DNA of 64,000 bases from Haloferax elongans ATCC BAA-1513. Lineage in GTDB: Archaea > Halobacteriota > Halobacteria > Halobacteriales > Haloferacaceae. The notes under the pieces were generated by a model. It was not told the origin of the DNA. It made no database searches and was given only the letters and a program-made list of their open reading frames with translations. Each line of letters begins with the position of its first letter. The stretch's first letter is position 1. Below, piece by piece: positions 33,664-42,570 of this stretch. The position numbers and the translations under genes were made by a program. Location: the NCBI RefSeq assembly GCF_000336755.1, contig NZ_AOLK01000023.1, positions 115,070-179,069 on the forward strand. The letters run 5' to 3'.

Positions 33664-36600
33664 GTGTCACCGTCCGCAACTGTGCTCTGTGTCAGCGACG
33701 ACAGCGAGTTCGTCCAAACGCTCGAATCGTCGCTCCGGACTCGCATCGAGGACATCTCGGTACGTCACATCACAGACACCAGCGCGGCGCGCACGGAGTT
33801 TTTCGCTAGCCAAAACGACATCTACTGCGTCGTCTTGACGACCCCGCTCGCGAGCGGCGGTGGCCTCCAACTTCTGCACGACATTCGCCGCCACGACCGT
33901 GGTATCCCGGTTATGATCGCGAGCGACGACCAGGACCACGTGTCCGACGCCATCGACGCGGGTGCAACCGATTACGTCCATCGGTCCGATGACCCGGAGA
34001 CGATGGCGTGGCTCGGGTTCCGCGTCGAACAGGCAATCGCCGACTACCGCGTCGAACGGTCGAATCGGACTCGCCTCACCCAACAGCAGGTCGTCTCCGA
34101 AGTGGGCGCGCTCGCGCTCACGACACTGGACCTCGACGGCGTGTTCGAACTCCTCGTGAATCGTGTCGGCGAAGTGCTCGGCGCGGAGTCCGTGCTGGTA
34201 CTCGAACACGTCGAAGAGCAACAGCAGTTCAGTGTCGCTGCGGCGTCAGGGACAGGCACGGAACCCGTCGAGACGGTCCTCGACGACACCGGTGGAACGC
34301 TTGTCTCGGAGACGTTCCGCCGCGGTCGGTCAGTCGTCGTCGATAGCTTCGCCTCGGACGAGCGATTCGACCCGATTGAGGGCGTCGTTCCGCGTGGTGT
34401 CAAAAGTGGGATGAGTGTCCCAATTGGCGTCGATGCGGACCGGTGGGGAGTCCTGTGTGCCCACGCGACCGCCCCCGGGCAGTTCTCCGACGACGACATC
34501 CACTTCTTGGAAAACATCGCAGCCATCGTCGGGGCTGCAATCGACCGCCACGAACTCAAAAACGCCCTGACGGAAGTACTAGACCGCGTCGGCGAAGGGG
34601 TTATCGCGTTCGACACGGACTGGCGGTTGACGTACGTCAACGCACGGGCCAAAGACGTGATGGACGAACCGGCGATGGACCTCATCGGCCGACACCTTCG
34701 AGACCTCGTCCCGGAGTCCTCGTCGTTCCAACCGGAGTTCGAGGCGGCGATGCAGACACAGGAGCCGAGGGAGTTCGAGGCGTACTCCGAAAACACGGAT
34801 ACCTGGTACGCAGTCAGAGCCTATCCATCCGAGACGGGGCTGTCGGTGTACTTCACCGTCATCACCGAACAACGAGAGCGGAAAGCGAAGGTCGAACAGT
34901 ACGCTCGCATGCTCGAAACCGTCGGCGACGCGGTGTACGCCTTAGACGACGACGGCCGGTTTACGGCCGTCAATCCAGCGTTCGAGCGTCTCACGGGCCG
35001 CACGAGAGAGGACATCATCGGGGTATCAGCCAGTCAACTCGCCGACGAACTCGGCTTGACAGAGCGAGAAGCGGTCGGCTTCGCTTCGTCGTCCGGTGAG
35101 ACGGTCGAGTTCGAACTGCCAGCGCAGAACGACTCGACCGTCCGCGTCGAAGACCACCGGACACCGCTCGTCGTCGACGGCACAGCGATTGGCTCTGTCG
35201 GCGTCCTTCGTGACGTGACGGCTCGCTACCGCTACGAGCGACTGCTCGCAACGTTACACGAGCGGACACGAGAGATGATGACCGCGCCGGACCGCAATGC
35301 AGTTCTCGACGTAGCGGTCAGGGCCTGCGACGAAGTACTCGGCGACGCCCGAACCGAACTGTTCGTCTTCGACGACGAGCAAACGAAGCTCACGAGAGTC
35401 GGCGAAGCGGGGACGGGCCTCGGCGACAAACCACTCGGCAGCGGAATCACTGAAGGCAGCGTGTGGGATGCCTTTGTCGACGGTAACGTGCGCGTAGTCG
35501 AAGTGGCCCCCGACGGCGGGGTCGTCGACGGTGTCGAGCGTGTCATCGCAGCCCCGCTCGGCCGCCACGGAATTCTCGTCACTGGCCACCCGGGGACTGT
35601 CGCACCGACCGACGTGGACGTCGAACTCGTGAACTTACTCACGGCGACCGTCGAGGAGTTGCTCGAACGAATTCGGGCAGAAGAGAAGTTGCGTGAGCGC
35701 GACCAGCGACTCGCCGAACAGAACGAGACGCTCAGAGAACTCGACCATAAAAACACGACCATTCGAAACATCAATCAGTCGCTCATCAAGGCACCCACCC
35801 GTCGTGACGCGCTGGCCGCAGTCGGCGAACACCTCGCGCGCGCCGACCAGTACGCGGTCGTCTGGCACCTCGAACCCCACGAGGTTGGTGAGCAGTTCGA
35901 ACCACAACCCGACGTCGTCCACGGTGCCGACTCCGCCTACGCTGACAGACTCGGCGAGGTTGCGAACGCCGAACCGCTCTCTGGACTGCTCGAACGGGCG
36001 ATAGAGACGAAGTCGATGCAGCGGATCGACGACGTCCTCGACGACGACGCCTGGGGGAGCCACCGCGGCGACGCACTCACCTACGGATTCCGCTCGCTCG
36101 CCGTCATTCCCGCCGTCGCGGACGAGCGAGTCGAGGCACTGTTCGTCGTCCACGGAACCACGACCGACGCGTTCGCCGACAGTGACCGACTCCTGCTCGA
36201 AGAGTTAGGAGACACTGTCGCCCACGCTGTCGCGTCCACGGGGCGTGCAGGAGCGATGTTGGCAGACCGTCGCGTCGAAGTGGAAGTCAAGCTCGGCAGT
36301 GACCGCCTGTCTCTCACCCGACTCGCAAACCGCATCGACTCCGGGGTCACACTCACGGGACTTCTCCCCCAATCAGACGGCTCGCTCGTCGCGTTCGTCA
36401 CCGCCGACGCAGACCACGCGGGAATGGTCGCTGCCGGAACAGATGTCGCGACGAACGTTCGCTTGCTCTCTGCGGACGAAGACGGCGGCCTGTTCGAACT
36501 CCGTCTCCCGCGGGAAGCGCTCTTCGAGACCCTGTACGCGTCTGAGGCGGAGCTACGAGAACTCCGGTCAGACGGCACACAGACGACGGTGACCGTGGAC

Positions 36601-36912
36601 GTACCGGAACGGATTCACGTTCGGTCGTTCGTCGAGGCGATAGCGGCCGACTATCCCGGAACCGCACTGCTGTCTCGGCGGACGAAGACGAAAGAAGCCG
36701 AGTCGCCGGCGACGTCCTCCACGATGATGCGCGACGAGTGGACCGACCGCCAGTACGAGGCGATTCGGGCGGCGTATCTCGCTGGGTTCTACGAATGGCC
36801 CCGACAGAGTACCGCAGAAGGGCTCGCCGAGACACTCGACATCAGCGCGCCGACCTTCCAGTACCACCTCCGCGCCGCAGAGCGAAAACTGGTCGACGAA
36901 CTGTTCGACTGA
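33664..36912 (+). CDS. Bat-like multi-sensor regulator with degenerate receiver domain
   Basis: A 1082-residue soluble sensor-regulator. Order: N-terminal receiver-like domain (about 1-120), GAF (about 140-295), PAS (about 305-410), a second PAS (about 420-535), GAF (about 545-690), coiled linker and GAF (about 720-870), then bacterioopsin-activator domain and HTH_10 (about 885-1082; recognition region STAEGLAETLDISAPTFQYH). The receiver has the acidic pair DD, but the phosphoacceptor Asp is replaced in VVLTTPLASGG, so it probably cannot be phosphorylated. The GTG at 33664 lies about 27 bases after a CTTAACAT TATA-like box; TTG 33646 is an alternative. Signals and targets unknown; GAF/PAS domains suggest light, redox or small-ligand sensing. 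Confidence 0.93.
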   Translation: MSPSATVLCVSDDSEFVQTLESSLRTRIEDISVRHITDTSAARTEFFASQNDIYCVVLTTPLASGGGLQLLHDIRRHDRGIPVMIASDDQDHVSDAIDAGATDYVHRSDDPETMAWLGFRVEQAIADYRVERSNRTRLTQQQVVSEVGALALTTLDLDGVFELLVNRVGEVLGAESVLVLEHVEEQQQFSVAAASGTGTEPVETVLDDTGGTLVSETFRRGRSVVVDSFASDERFDPIEGVVPRGVKSGMSVPIGVDADRWGVLCAHATAPGQFSDDDIHFLENIAAIVGAAIDRHELKNALTEVLDRVGEGVIAFDTDWRLTYVNARAKDVMDEPAMDLIGRHLRDLVPESSSFQPEFEAAMQTQEPREFEAYSENTDTWYAVRAYPSETGLSVYFTVITEQRERKAKVEQYARMLETVGDAVYALDDDGRFTAVNPAFERLTGRTREDIIGVSASQLADELGLTEREAVGFASSSGETVEFELPAQNDSTVRVEDHRTPLVVDGTAIGSVGVLRDVTARYRYERLLATLHERTREMMTAPDRNAVLDVAVRACDEVLGDARTELFVFDDEQTKLTRVGEAGTGLGDKPLGSGITEGSVWDAFVDGNVRVVEVAPDGGVVDGVERVIAAPLGRHGILVTGHPGTVAPTDVDVELVNLLTATVEELLERIRAEEKLRERDQRLAEQNETLRELDHKNTTIRNINQSLIKAPTRRDALAAVGEHLARADQYAVVWHLEPHEVGEQFEPQPDVVHGADSAYADRLGEVANAEPLSGLLERAIETKSMQRIDDVLDDDAWGSHRGDALTYGFRSLAVIPAVADERVEALFVVHGTTTDAFADSDRLLLEELGDTVAHAVASTGRAGAMLADRRVEVEVKLGSDRLSLTRLANRIDSGVTLTGLLPQSDGSLVAFVTADADHAGMVAAGTDVATNVRLLSADEDGGLFELRLPREALFETLYASEAELRELRSDGTQTTVTVDVPERIHVRSFVEAIAADYPGTALLSRRTKTKEAESPATSSTMMRDEWTDRQYEAIRAAYLAGFYEWPRQSTAEGLAETLDISAPTFQYHLRAAERKLVDELFD

Positions 36913-36981
36913 GTGCACAGCGGGGCTCCCGTTCGCCACGTGCCACTCACATACCAGTATACCACGTAGTTCTCACCTTCG

Positions 36982-36999
36982 ACTCTAGGTACCTAGAGT
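36982..36999. promoter_or_regulatory. Perfect 18-bp palindrome
   Basis: ACTCTAGGTACCTAGAGT reads identically on both strands. It lies about 50 bases upstream of a CCATATATCC TATA-like box (37036-37045) for the HalOD1 gene, and 70 bases after the Bat-like gene's stop. A dimeric operator for the HalOD1 gene, perhaps bound by the neighbouring regulator, is the simplest reading. Confidence 0.5.
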
Positions 37000-37095
37000 G
37001 CGACGTTCAACCAGTACTAGCCAGATAGCAACGAACCATATATCCTACACCTGTGTTGGGCTACCTGTCGGCGAGGCGCCGACGCGAATCGAACC

Positions 37096-37482
37096 ATGGA
37101 CGAGGCACGTGTGATACAGAACAGCGACGAGGGATGGAATACGGGCACAACTAACGAAGTCGTCGCACGGCACGACTGGAACGGGCAAGATACGCTAGCT
37201 GTAACTATCGTAACAGCCACAGCCGAAGCGACAGCCGTCGACGCACTCGACCTTCCACCACTCACGGACGTAGTGAACCCCGATGCTCTCGGCCGGCTTT
37301 TTCACTCGCCGGTCGTGGCATCGATGTCAGAGGCAGCAACTGACCGTGAGACGCAGATGTCAGAGGCAGCAACTGACCGTGAGACGCAGTCGCCATCACA
37401 CGGACGCGTCCGGTTTCGGTACGCATCCTGTGACGTAACCGTCTGGGCCGACGGAACGGTTATCGTCACACCTGCAGCGTAG
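37096..37482 (+). CDS. HalOD1 output-domain protein
   Basis: A 128-residue protein of the haloarchaeal output domain 1 type. LPPLTDVVNPDALGRLF and the C-terminal VRFRYASCDVTVWADGTVIV give the domain, which is commonly found near PAS/GAF regulators in haloarchaea and whose role is unknown. Between them residues 77-98 are two identical copies of MSEAATDRETQ, from a 33-base tandem duplication. A CATATATC TATA-like box lies about 55 bases upstream, implying a short leader. The adjacent Bat-like regulator suggests a functional pair. Confidence 0.85.
   Translation: MDEARVIQNSDEGWNTGTTNEVVARHDWNGQDTLAVTIVTATAEATAVDALDLPPLTDVVNPDALGRLFHSPVVASMSEAATDRETQMSEAATDRETQSPSHGRVRFRYASCDVTVWADGTVIVTPAA
37324..37389 (+). 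repeat. Exact 33-bp tandem duplication
   Basis: Bases 37324-37356 and 37357-37389 are identical, including silent positions, and stay in frame inside the HalOD1 gene (two MSEAATDRETQ copies). Perfect identity indicates a recent slippage or recombination event, and copy number may vary between strains. Confidence 0.95.
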
Positions 37483-37646
37483 TATCGCCAATCGGTATCA
37501 CCATCACCACCACAACCACACACTCCAACACTAACTCGCGGCCCGTCGGCAACCTGTGCGCCTACACCACGCACAATGGCCGCGACTCCCTTCTCACCCT
37601 GACGGACGACGACGCATTTTGGTACGTTCACGCACTACCGGTGAGC

Positions 37647-38174
37647 ATGGGATATGCCTGTCCGGTCTGCGACGCGCCACAACGCGACGAGACACATCTC
37701 GCGAACCACCTCGCGTTACAGGCCATCGTCCACGGTGACGACCACGAGACGTGGCTCGACGAACACGAGCCCTCGTGGGCGTCGATGAACCCCGACACGC
37801 TCGGGCCACTTGTCGCCGACGAAGCCGAAGAACGCGAGTTCGACGAAGTGTTCGAAGATACCGTCGACCGCCGCGAGTCGAGACCGTCACCCTTCGACGA
37901 CGGCCACGGTCACGAGCACATGGCCGGCCACGACCACGACCACACACACAGTCACGACCATGGCAGACAGCAGTTCGGCGGTGGTGGCGAGCCGAACCTC
38001 ACGGGCGACGCGGCACGAATTTTCGAGGAGGCCAGAGCCATGACCGAAGAGATGCGCGCCGGTGAAGACGAAGGGGACGAAGCCGCAGCGTCTGGCGGCG
38101 ACGACGCGACAGATTCCGCTGGCGACGAATCAGGCAGCGACGGCGACGACGCCCCCGACGAGAAAGAGTCGTAA
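37647..38174 (+). CDS. Haloarchaeal zinc-finger-like protein with His-rich segment (DUF5810-like)
   Basis: A 175-residue protein. The start MGYACPVCDAP with later HLANHLALQ gives a C2H2-like zinc site (CxxC and HxxxH, about residues 5-25). A histidine-rich run (HGHEHMAGHDHDHTHSHDHG, about 90-109) could bind Ni, Zn or Co, and the C-terminal tail is acidic and disordered. I recall the family as DUF5810. It is 24 bases before the DUF5809-like gene, a pair seen together. ATG 37647 is preferred over GTG 37641. Confidence 0.8.
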   Translation: MGYACPVCDAPQRDETHLANHLALQAIVHGDDHETWLDEHEPSWASMNPDTLGPLVADEAEEREFDEVFEDTVDRRESRPSPFDDGHGHEHMAGHDHDHTHSHDHGRQQFGGGGEPNLTGDAARIFEEARAMTEEMRAGEDEGDEAAASGGDDATDSAGDESGSDGDDAPDEKES

Positions 38175-38198
38175 GTCCGGCACCCAAACCAGAGGCTG

Positions 38199-38639
38199 AT
38201 GGAGACCCACGGGACAATCTCCCCCGAGACACTGGACGAAGCCGAGCGCGAATTCGACCGCGTCGGCCCGACCGCACAAGTCGTCGTCAGAGAGACGGCG
38301 AAAGCGATGGACTTCGACCGCGAGGAGTACCGCGACCGCGTCACGGGAGACGTCATCGAGACGGTCCGAAACGCGCTCTTCGCCGAGTCCCTCGCGGTGC
38401 ACGTCGGCTCGCGCGAAGCGTTCGACGACTGGTGTGCCGACAACGCGGCGTACGAGGTCGTCGAACTGGGCAACCCCGACGTCGACCGCGTCGCGTGGCA
38501 CGCGATTCCGTTCGCCGAGCAGGTCGTCGCCACGACCTTCCAAGAAGAGCGCGACGCCGCCGTGAGCACGCTTCGGCGCAACGCCTTCGGTCGCGTCTAC
38601 CGCGACGCGATTCTCGGCGAGGAATCGGCCGAGAACTGA
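38199..38639 (+). CDS. Haloarchaeal protein (DUF5809-like)
   Basis: A 146-residue protein, METHGTISPETLDEAEREFD then VGPTAQVVVRETAKAMDFDR, later NPDVDRVAWHAIPFAEQVVA and a helical end. I recall it as DUF5809; function unknown. It is followed 45 bases later by a Nudix gene and forms part of a likely operon with the DUF5810-like gene before it. No metal-binding motif. Confidence 0.78.
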   Translation: METHGTISPETLDEAEREFDRVGPTAQVVVRETAKAMDFDREEYRDRVTGDVIETVRNALFAESLAVHVGSREAFDDWCADNAAYEVVELGNPDVDRVAWHAIPFAEQVVATTFQEERDAAVSTLRRNAFGRVYRDAILGEESAEN

Positions 38640-38684
38640 CAGCGTCCCGTCGGCTACAAGTCCATCGGCGACCCACGAAGACTA

Positions 38685-39278
38685 ATGACCGACGACGGTT
38701 CCCAAGACAATCTGCACCCCGACGACGGCCGCCGCCACGAACCTCTCCCTGACCCCGAGTGGACGGTGTTAGAGTCGAAAACCGAGTACGAGACCGGCTG
38801 GTACACCGGCGGCTACGACCTCGTCGAACAGCCGAACGGAACGACGAAGCAGTACTACTGGGCGGAACTGGCGACTGCAGTCGTCGTCGTCGCAGTCGCG
38901 GACGACCAGGTCGTGTTCGTCGAGCAGTACCGCCCGACGATTCGACAGACGCAACTCGAACTTCCCGCCGGTATCGTCGAGAAAGGAGAATCCTTCAGCG
39001 ACGCCGCCGTCCGCGAACTCCGTGAAGAGACCGGCTTCGCTGCCGACTCCGCCTCCGTCATCGGCGACGTGTGGTGTTCGACCGGCGTCCTTCGACACCG
39101 CCGTGGATTCGTCTTCGCCGAGGGACTCACCCCCGTCGAGCGCGACCTCGACGAAAACGAGTTCCTCTCGGTCCACGCCGTTCCAGTCGAGGAAGCCCTC
39201 GACCGCGCGCTCGAAGCCCCGACGAACGACGCGACCATGGAAGGAATCCTCCTCGCACGCGAAAAGGGGGTGCTGTAG
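38685..39278 (+). CDS. Nudix hydrolase, ADP-ribose pyrophosphatase type
   Basis: A 197-residue Nudix hydrolase. The Nudix box is GIVEKGESFSDAAVRELREE, followed by TGFA (about 105-128). The upstream region VVVVAVADDQVVFVEQYRPT and the downstream WCSTGVLRHRRGFVFAEGL suit ADP-sugar pyrophosphatases (the RQYR-like sequence before the box is EQYRP). It would cleave ADP-ribose or a similar nucleotide sugar. Three bases separate its stop from the next gene's GTG. Confidence 0.92.
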   Translation: MTDDGSQDNLHPDDGRRHEPLPDPEWTVLESKTEYETGWYTGGYDLVEQPNGTTKQYYWAELATAVVVVAVADDQVVFVEQYRPTIRQTQLELPAGIVEKGESFSDAAVRELREETGFAADSASVIGDVWCSTGVLRHRRGFVFAEGLTPVERDLDENEFLSVHAVPVEEALDRALEAPTNDATMEGILLAREKGVL

Positions 39279-39281
39279 GCG

Positions 39282-39608
39282 GTGGACAGCGAAATCTCAC
39301 CCGAGAAGGTGGCCGAGCGCCTCGACAGCGACGACCCGCCGCTCGTCGTGGACGTGAGCACGCCGCCCGAGTTCGCACTGAAGCACATCCCCGGCAGCCT
39401 GAACGTCCCGCTTTCGGACCTCTACTCGCATCTCGACCGCCTCTCGGAGGCCGACCACATCGTCACGGTCTGCCCGCGAGGGGAAGCAAGCCTCCAAGCG
39501 GTCAGACTGCTGTCCGCCTACGAGGGGACGAACGACGCGACAATCGAGAGCATGGCCGGCGGGCTGGATGCGTGGGACGGCCCGCTCGAATCAGACGCAG
39601 ACGACTAG
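39282..39608 (+). CDS. Rhodanese-like sulfurtransferase domain protein
   Basis: A 108-residue single-rhodanese protein from the GTG at 39282. Motifs: VVDVSTPPEFALKHIPGSLN, then IVTVCPRGEASLQAVRLLSA with the active-site loop C-P-R-G-E-A-S starting at Cys65, and SMAGGLDAWDGPL. It carries sulfur as a persulfide on the Cys. Coupled to the Nudix gene. Sulfur-transfer partner not visible here. Confidence 0.92.
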   Translation: MDSEISPEKVAERLDSDDPPLVVDVSTPPEFALKHIPGSLNVPLSDLYSHLDRLSEADHIVTVCPRGEASLQAVRLLSAYEGTNDATIESMAGGLDAWDGPLESDADD

Positions 39609-39620
39609 CTGTCTCCACCA

Positions 39621-39660
39621 CAGACCGGCGCAGACCGATACAGACCGATACAGACCGGCG
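39621..39660. repeat. Four tandem 10-bp repeats between convergent genes
   Basis: CAGACCGGCG, CAGACCGATA, CAGACCGATA, CAGACCGGCG follow each other without gaps, in an A-B-B-A pattern. They lie 12 bases after the rhodanese stop and 62 bases before the aIF1 stop. No coding role is possible here. The period of ten bases is close to a DNA helical turn. Confidence 0.85.
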
Positions 39661-39722
39661 CGGCCGCTCTTCGATGGTGACTTTCTGAAAAGTACTCGAC
39701 GACGGGCGTGGTTAGAGTGCAG

Positions 39723-40028
<306 letters not shown>

Positions 40029-40082
40029 TTACAGGATGGGGATATTAAACAGTATCGGGAGCCACTGTCACGGTCGCAGAAA

Positions 40083-41150
40083 TCAGGTGGCCGAACCGTC
40101 GTCGGTGGTCGTCTCAGTGTCGTCTGTCGTGGACTCATCTGACGAGTCGTCGCCAGTGGCCGAATCGCTCTCTTCGCTCGCCGACCCCTCGTCACTCGCC
40201 GACCCGCCAGTCTCTGGGTCTTTCGCCTGTTTGTCCTGTCCTGGCGGCGTATCTGGTGCGTTGTCCTGTCCGTTTCCAGAGCTCGAATTCGACTTCTCCC
40301 CTGCGTTTTCACCCTGTCCGGGGTTGTCGTCGCTGCTGGAGTTCTCGTCAGACGCACTCGCGCCGTTGCCAGCACCGTTTCCGTTGCCTGCATCGGAGCC
40401 GTTTCCGTTGCCGTTACCCCGCTCACGGTCGCCGTTCTTTCGGTTTTTCTCGGCTCGGTCGAGTCCCTTACCAGGAGTGTCGCCAGTGAGGTTGCGCGCG
40501 ATTTCAGCCACTTCGGGACCGGTGAGTTCGCTGGCGTTGTCACGGAGTCTGTCGAGTTCCGTTTTGTTCACGCCCGTCTTCTGGAGGTCTTCCTCCGGAA
40601 TCGTCGCCGCAGCGTCGGCCGTCTGATTCAGGATGGATTTCGCTTGCTCGATGTCGGCGACGACGCGGGTTATCTGCACGCGGTAGCGACCCTCTGGAAT
40701 CGACCCGTTTTCGTGCCGCGCTTCGAGTCGGTCGCGGCGCTGTTCGAGTTCCGTCAGTCGCTCGCGGACCGTCTCGACCTGTTCGGCGACGACACCGGCT
40801 TTCGAAGCGTTCGAATTCGCGTTCGACAGTCGCGTCTCGAACGCCCGGCGCTCGATGACACCGTCTGTCTCGGAGCCCTGGACGCCGATGACGCCCGCGA
40901 GCCGTTGTCCCGGCGGGACGAACTCGCCGTCGTTCGTCTCGTTTGGTGCAGTCTCGGTGGCAGTTGCCGTCTCGTTACGTGTCGTCTCGTTACTCGGCCC
41001 GTCTTGGGCGGCCGGGGAAACAGCCTCGTCGGTCACGGCGGCACCGTTGGATGCGTGGCTCACGCTTGCATAAGACGCGAGCGCGAGCGGTGCGCTCGCG
41101 CTCACAATCAGCACCGCAGCAACGACGAGCACAGCAAATCGTCGGCTCAT
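40083..41150 (-). CDS. Secreted coiled-coil protein with Asn/Gly/Ser-rich tail
   Basis: A 355-residue protein from the ATG at 41150. A Sec signal peptide (RRFAVLVVAAVLIVSASAPLALASYA) is followed by a Thr-rich segment with N-x-T sequons and a helical coiled-coil core (about 95-200: VETVRERLTELEQRRDRLEA, then VVADIEQAKSILNQTADAAA). From about 240 it is low complexity, rich in Asn, Gly, Ser, Asp and Glu. No sortase-like or membrane anchor is seen. Surface or secreted glycoprotein; function unknown. Confidence 0.8.
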   Translation of the reverse strand: MSRRFAVLVVAAVLIVSASAPLALASYASVSHASNGAAVTDEAVSPAAQDGPSNETTRNETATATETAPNETNDGEFVPPGQRLAGVIGVQGSETDGVIERRAFETRLSNANSNASKAGVVAEQVETVRERLTELEQRRDRLEARHENGSIPEGRYRVQITRVVADIEQAKSILNQTADAAATIPEEDLQKTGVNKTELDRLRDNASELTGPEVAEIARNLTGDTPGKGLDRAEKNRKNGDRERGNGNGNGSDAGNGNGAGNGASASDENSSSDDNPGQGENAGEKSNSSSGNGQDNAPDTPPGQDKQAKDPETGGSASDEGSASEESDSATGDDSSDESTTDDTETTTDDGSAT

Positions 41151-41297
41151 TACACCACCGTTCGTCCCACATTCTGATATAAACGGATGTTCGTCCGTGC
41201 GAATCAACGCGGTTCAACACCGATTCGACGCGTCGAGAAGATGCACCGCAGTCGGTCGGTTAGGGGCGATGAAACCGAGTAAATGGTCGTGATATTT

Positions 41298-42530
41298 TTA
41301 AGCGTCCTCGGGCTCGTCGTCCTCCGGCAGTCGGAGGACGTTCTCCCGACCGAGGCGGAACCCTTCGATAGTCCCTTCGTCGCGCATCCTGCGGACGACC
41401 TTGCTGGTCTTCGCGTCGGTCCACTCCAGCGCGCTCGCGACCTCCTGTTGTTTGATTCGGCCGCCACGAGACTCGATGAGTCGAAGGACGCGCTCTTCGT
41501 TGCTGAGCAGTTCCGAGGGAACGTCTTCGGTGTCGGCGTCGTCGGTCGCAGCCGCTTCCTCGGCCGTCTCCGCGTCGTCCGAAGTGACCTTGCCTGCCGA
41601 TTCGCCCGGCGCAGTCTGCGACACGTCAGTTTCTGCATCCGTGTCGCGAGTGGCGGACGCTGCGACTGCCGCTTCGTCCCCACCGGCTTCATCGCGTGCG
41701 CCGCCACTGCCGAAGACGCCGCGCGACCGGAGATAGAACCCGGCACCGACGACGAGCACCCCGACGAGCGCGAGTGCCGCAAGTGCGCCCGTCGTCAGGA
41801 AGGGGTCGTCAGCGGTCGCAGGCGTCTGCGCCGCCGTCTGCGTCGCAGTCGGACTCGTCGCGGGTGCGCCGCCGCCGACTTCGAGGACGACACGCGGTTC
41901 GCCGGAGACGAATTCGGTGTCGGCACCACGCCAGATGACGGTGTTTTCACGCGTATCGTCGGCCGTCGGGGCGACCGTCGTCGGGCCGTACTCGTCGGGC
42001 CACGAGAGGATGAGCCGCGAGCCCGAATCGAGGAAGAAGCCCTCGATAGCGTCGCCGACGACGAGCGAGTCACCATCGACCGCCGCGAAGTTGGACCACT
42101 CGAACGAGTAGGTGACGACGCCAAAACTGTCCGGCAGCGACCGCGTCTCCGCGGCGACCGAGACGTTCGTCGCCGACATCTCGCGGCCGGTCGAGTTCGA
42201 TGCCGCACTCACCGTGCCGTTGATTCGGTCGGAGAACGCCGAGGTGTAGTCCGTCGGGTTCGCACCGATATCGTCTTCGAGCGAGGCGAACGCGTCAGTC
42301 GTGTTCTGGTCGTCGAGGCGCGTCCAGTACTGAATCTCCCACCGTGCGTCGCCGTCTTCCGCTACCTCGACGACGATGCGAGTGCTATCGGGCTCGACGC
42401 CTTGCTGGACCAGCGGTTCGAGACCCGGCCCGGTGGCTGCGTCGTCGGGGGCTGCTATCGCGGGGGGGACAGCCGCGAAGACGCAGCACACGGCACACAG
42501 GAGTGCAACGACCGCCTGTCGTGTCGCCAT
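41298..42530 (-). CDS. Membrane-tethered winged-helix regulator (DUF7345/DUF7343-like)
   Basis: A 410-residue single-pass protein. The signal peptide (VVALLCAVCCVFAAVPPAIA) precedes a secreted beta-rich domain (about 28-230) with GVVTYSFEWSNFAAVDGDSL in its core. A transmembrane helix (GALAALALVGVLVVGAGFYL) and a long acidic linker lead to a cytoplasmic winged helix: LLSNEERVLRLIESRGGRIK, then EVASALEWTDAKTSKVVRRM. I recall these as DUF7345 and DUF7343. This topology could pass an extracellular signal directly to DNA. It is 40 bases from the transglutaminase gene and in the same orientation. Confidence 0.85.
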   Translation of the reverse strand: MATRQAVVALLCAVCCVFAAVPPAIAAPDDAATGPGLEPLVQQGVEPDSTRIVVEVAEDGDARWEIQYWTRLDDQNTTDAFASLEDDIGANPTDYTSAFSDRINGTVSAASNSTGREMSATNVSVAAETRSLPDSFGVVTYSFEWSNFAAVDGDSLVVGDAIEGFFLDSGSRLILSWPDEYGPTTVAPTADDTRENTVIWRGADTEFVSGEPRVVLEVGGGAPATSPTATQTAAQTPATADDPFLTTGALAALALVGVLVVGAGFYLRSRGVFGSGGARDEAGGDEAAVAASATRDTDAETDVSQTAPGESAGKVTSDDAETAEEAAATDDADTEDVPSELLSNEERVLRLIESRGGRIKQQEVASALEWTDAKTSKVVRRMRDEGTIEGFRLGRENVLRLPEDDEPEDA

Positions 42531-42570
42531 TGAACCACAGTCTGAACACAGGGATGAAAAAGAACGAGGT

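Noticed and set aside
39621-39660. Tandem 10-bp repeat considered as a CRISPR array
   Set aside because: Units abut with no spacers and are far too short.
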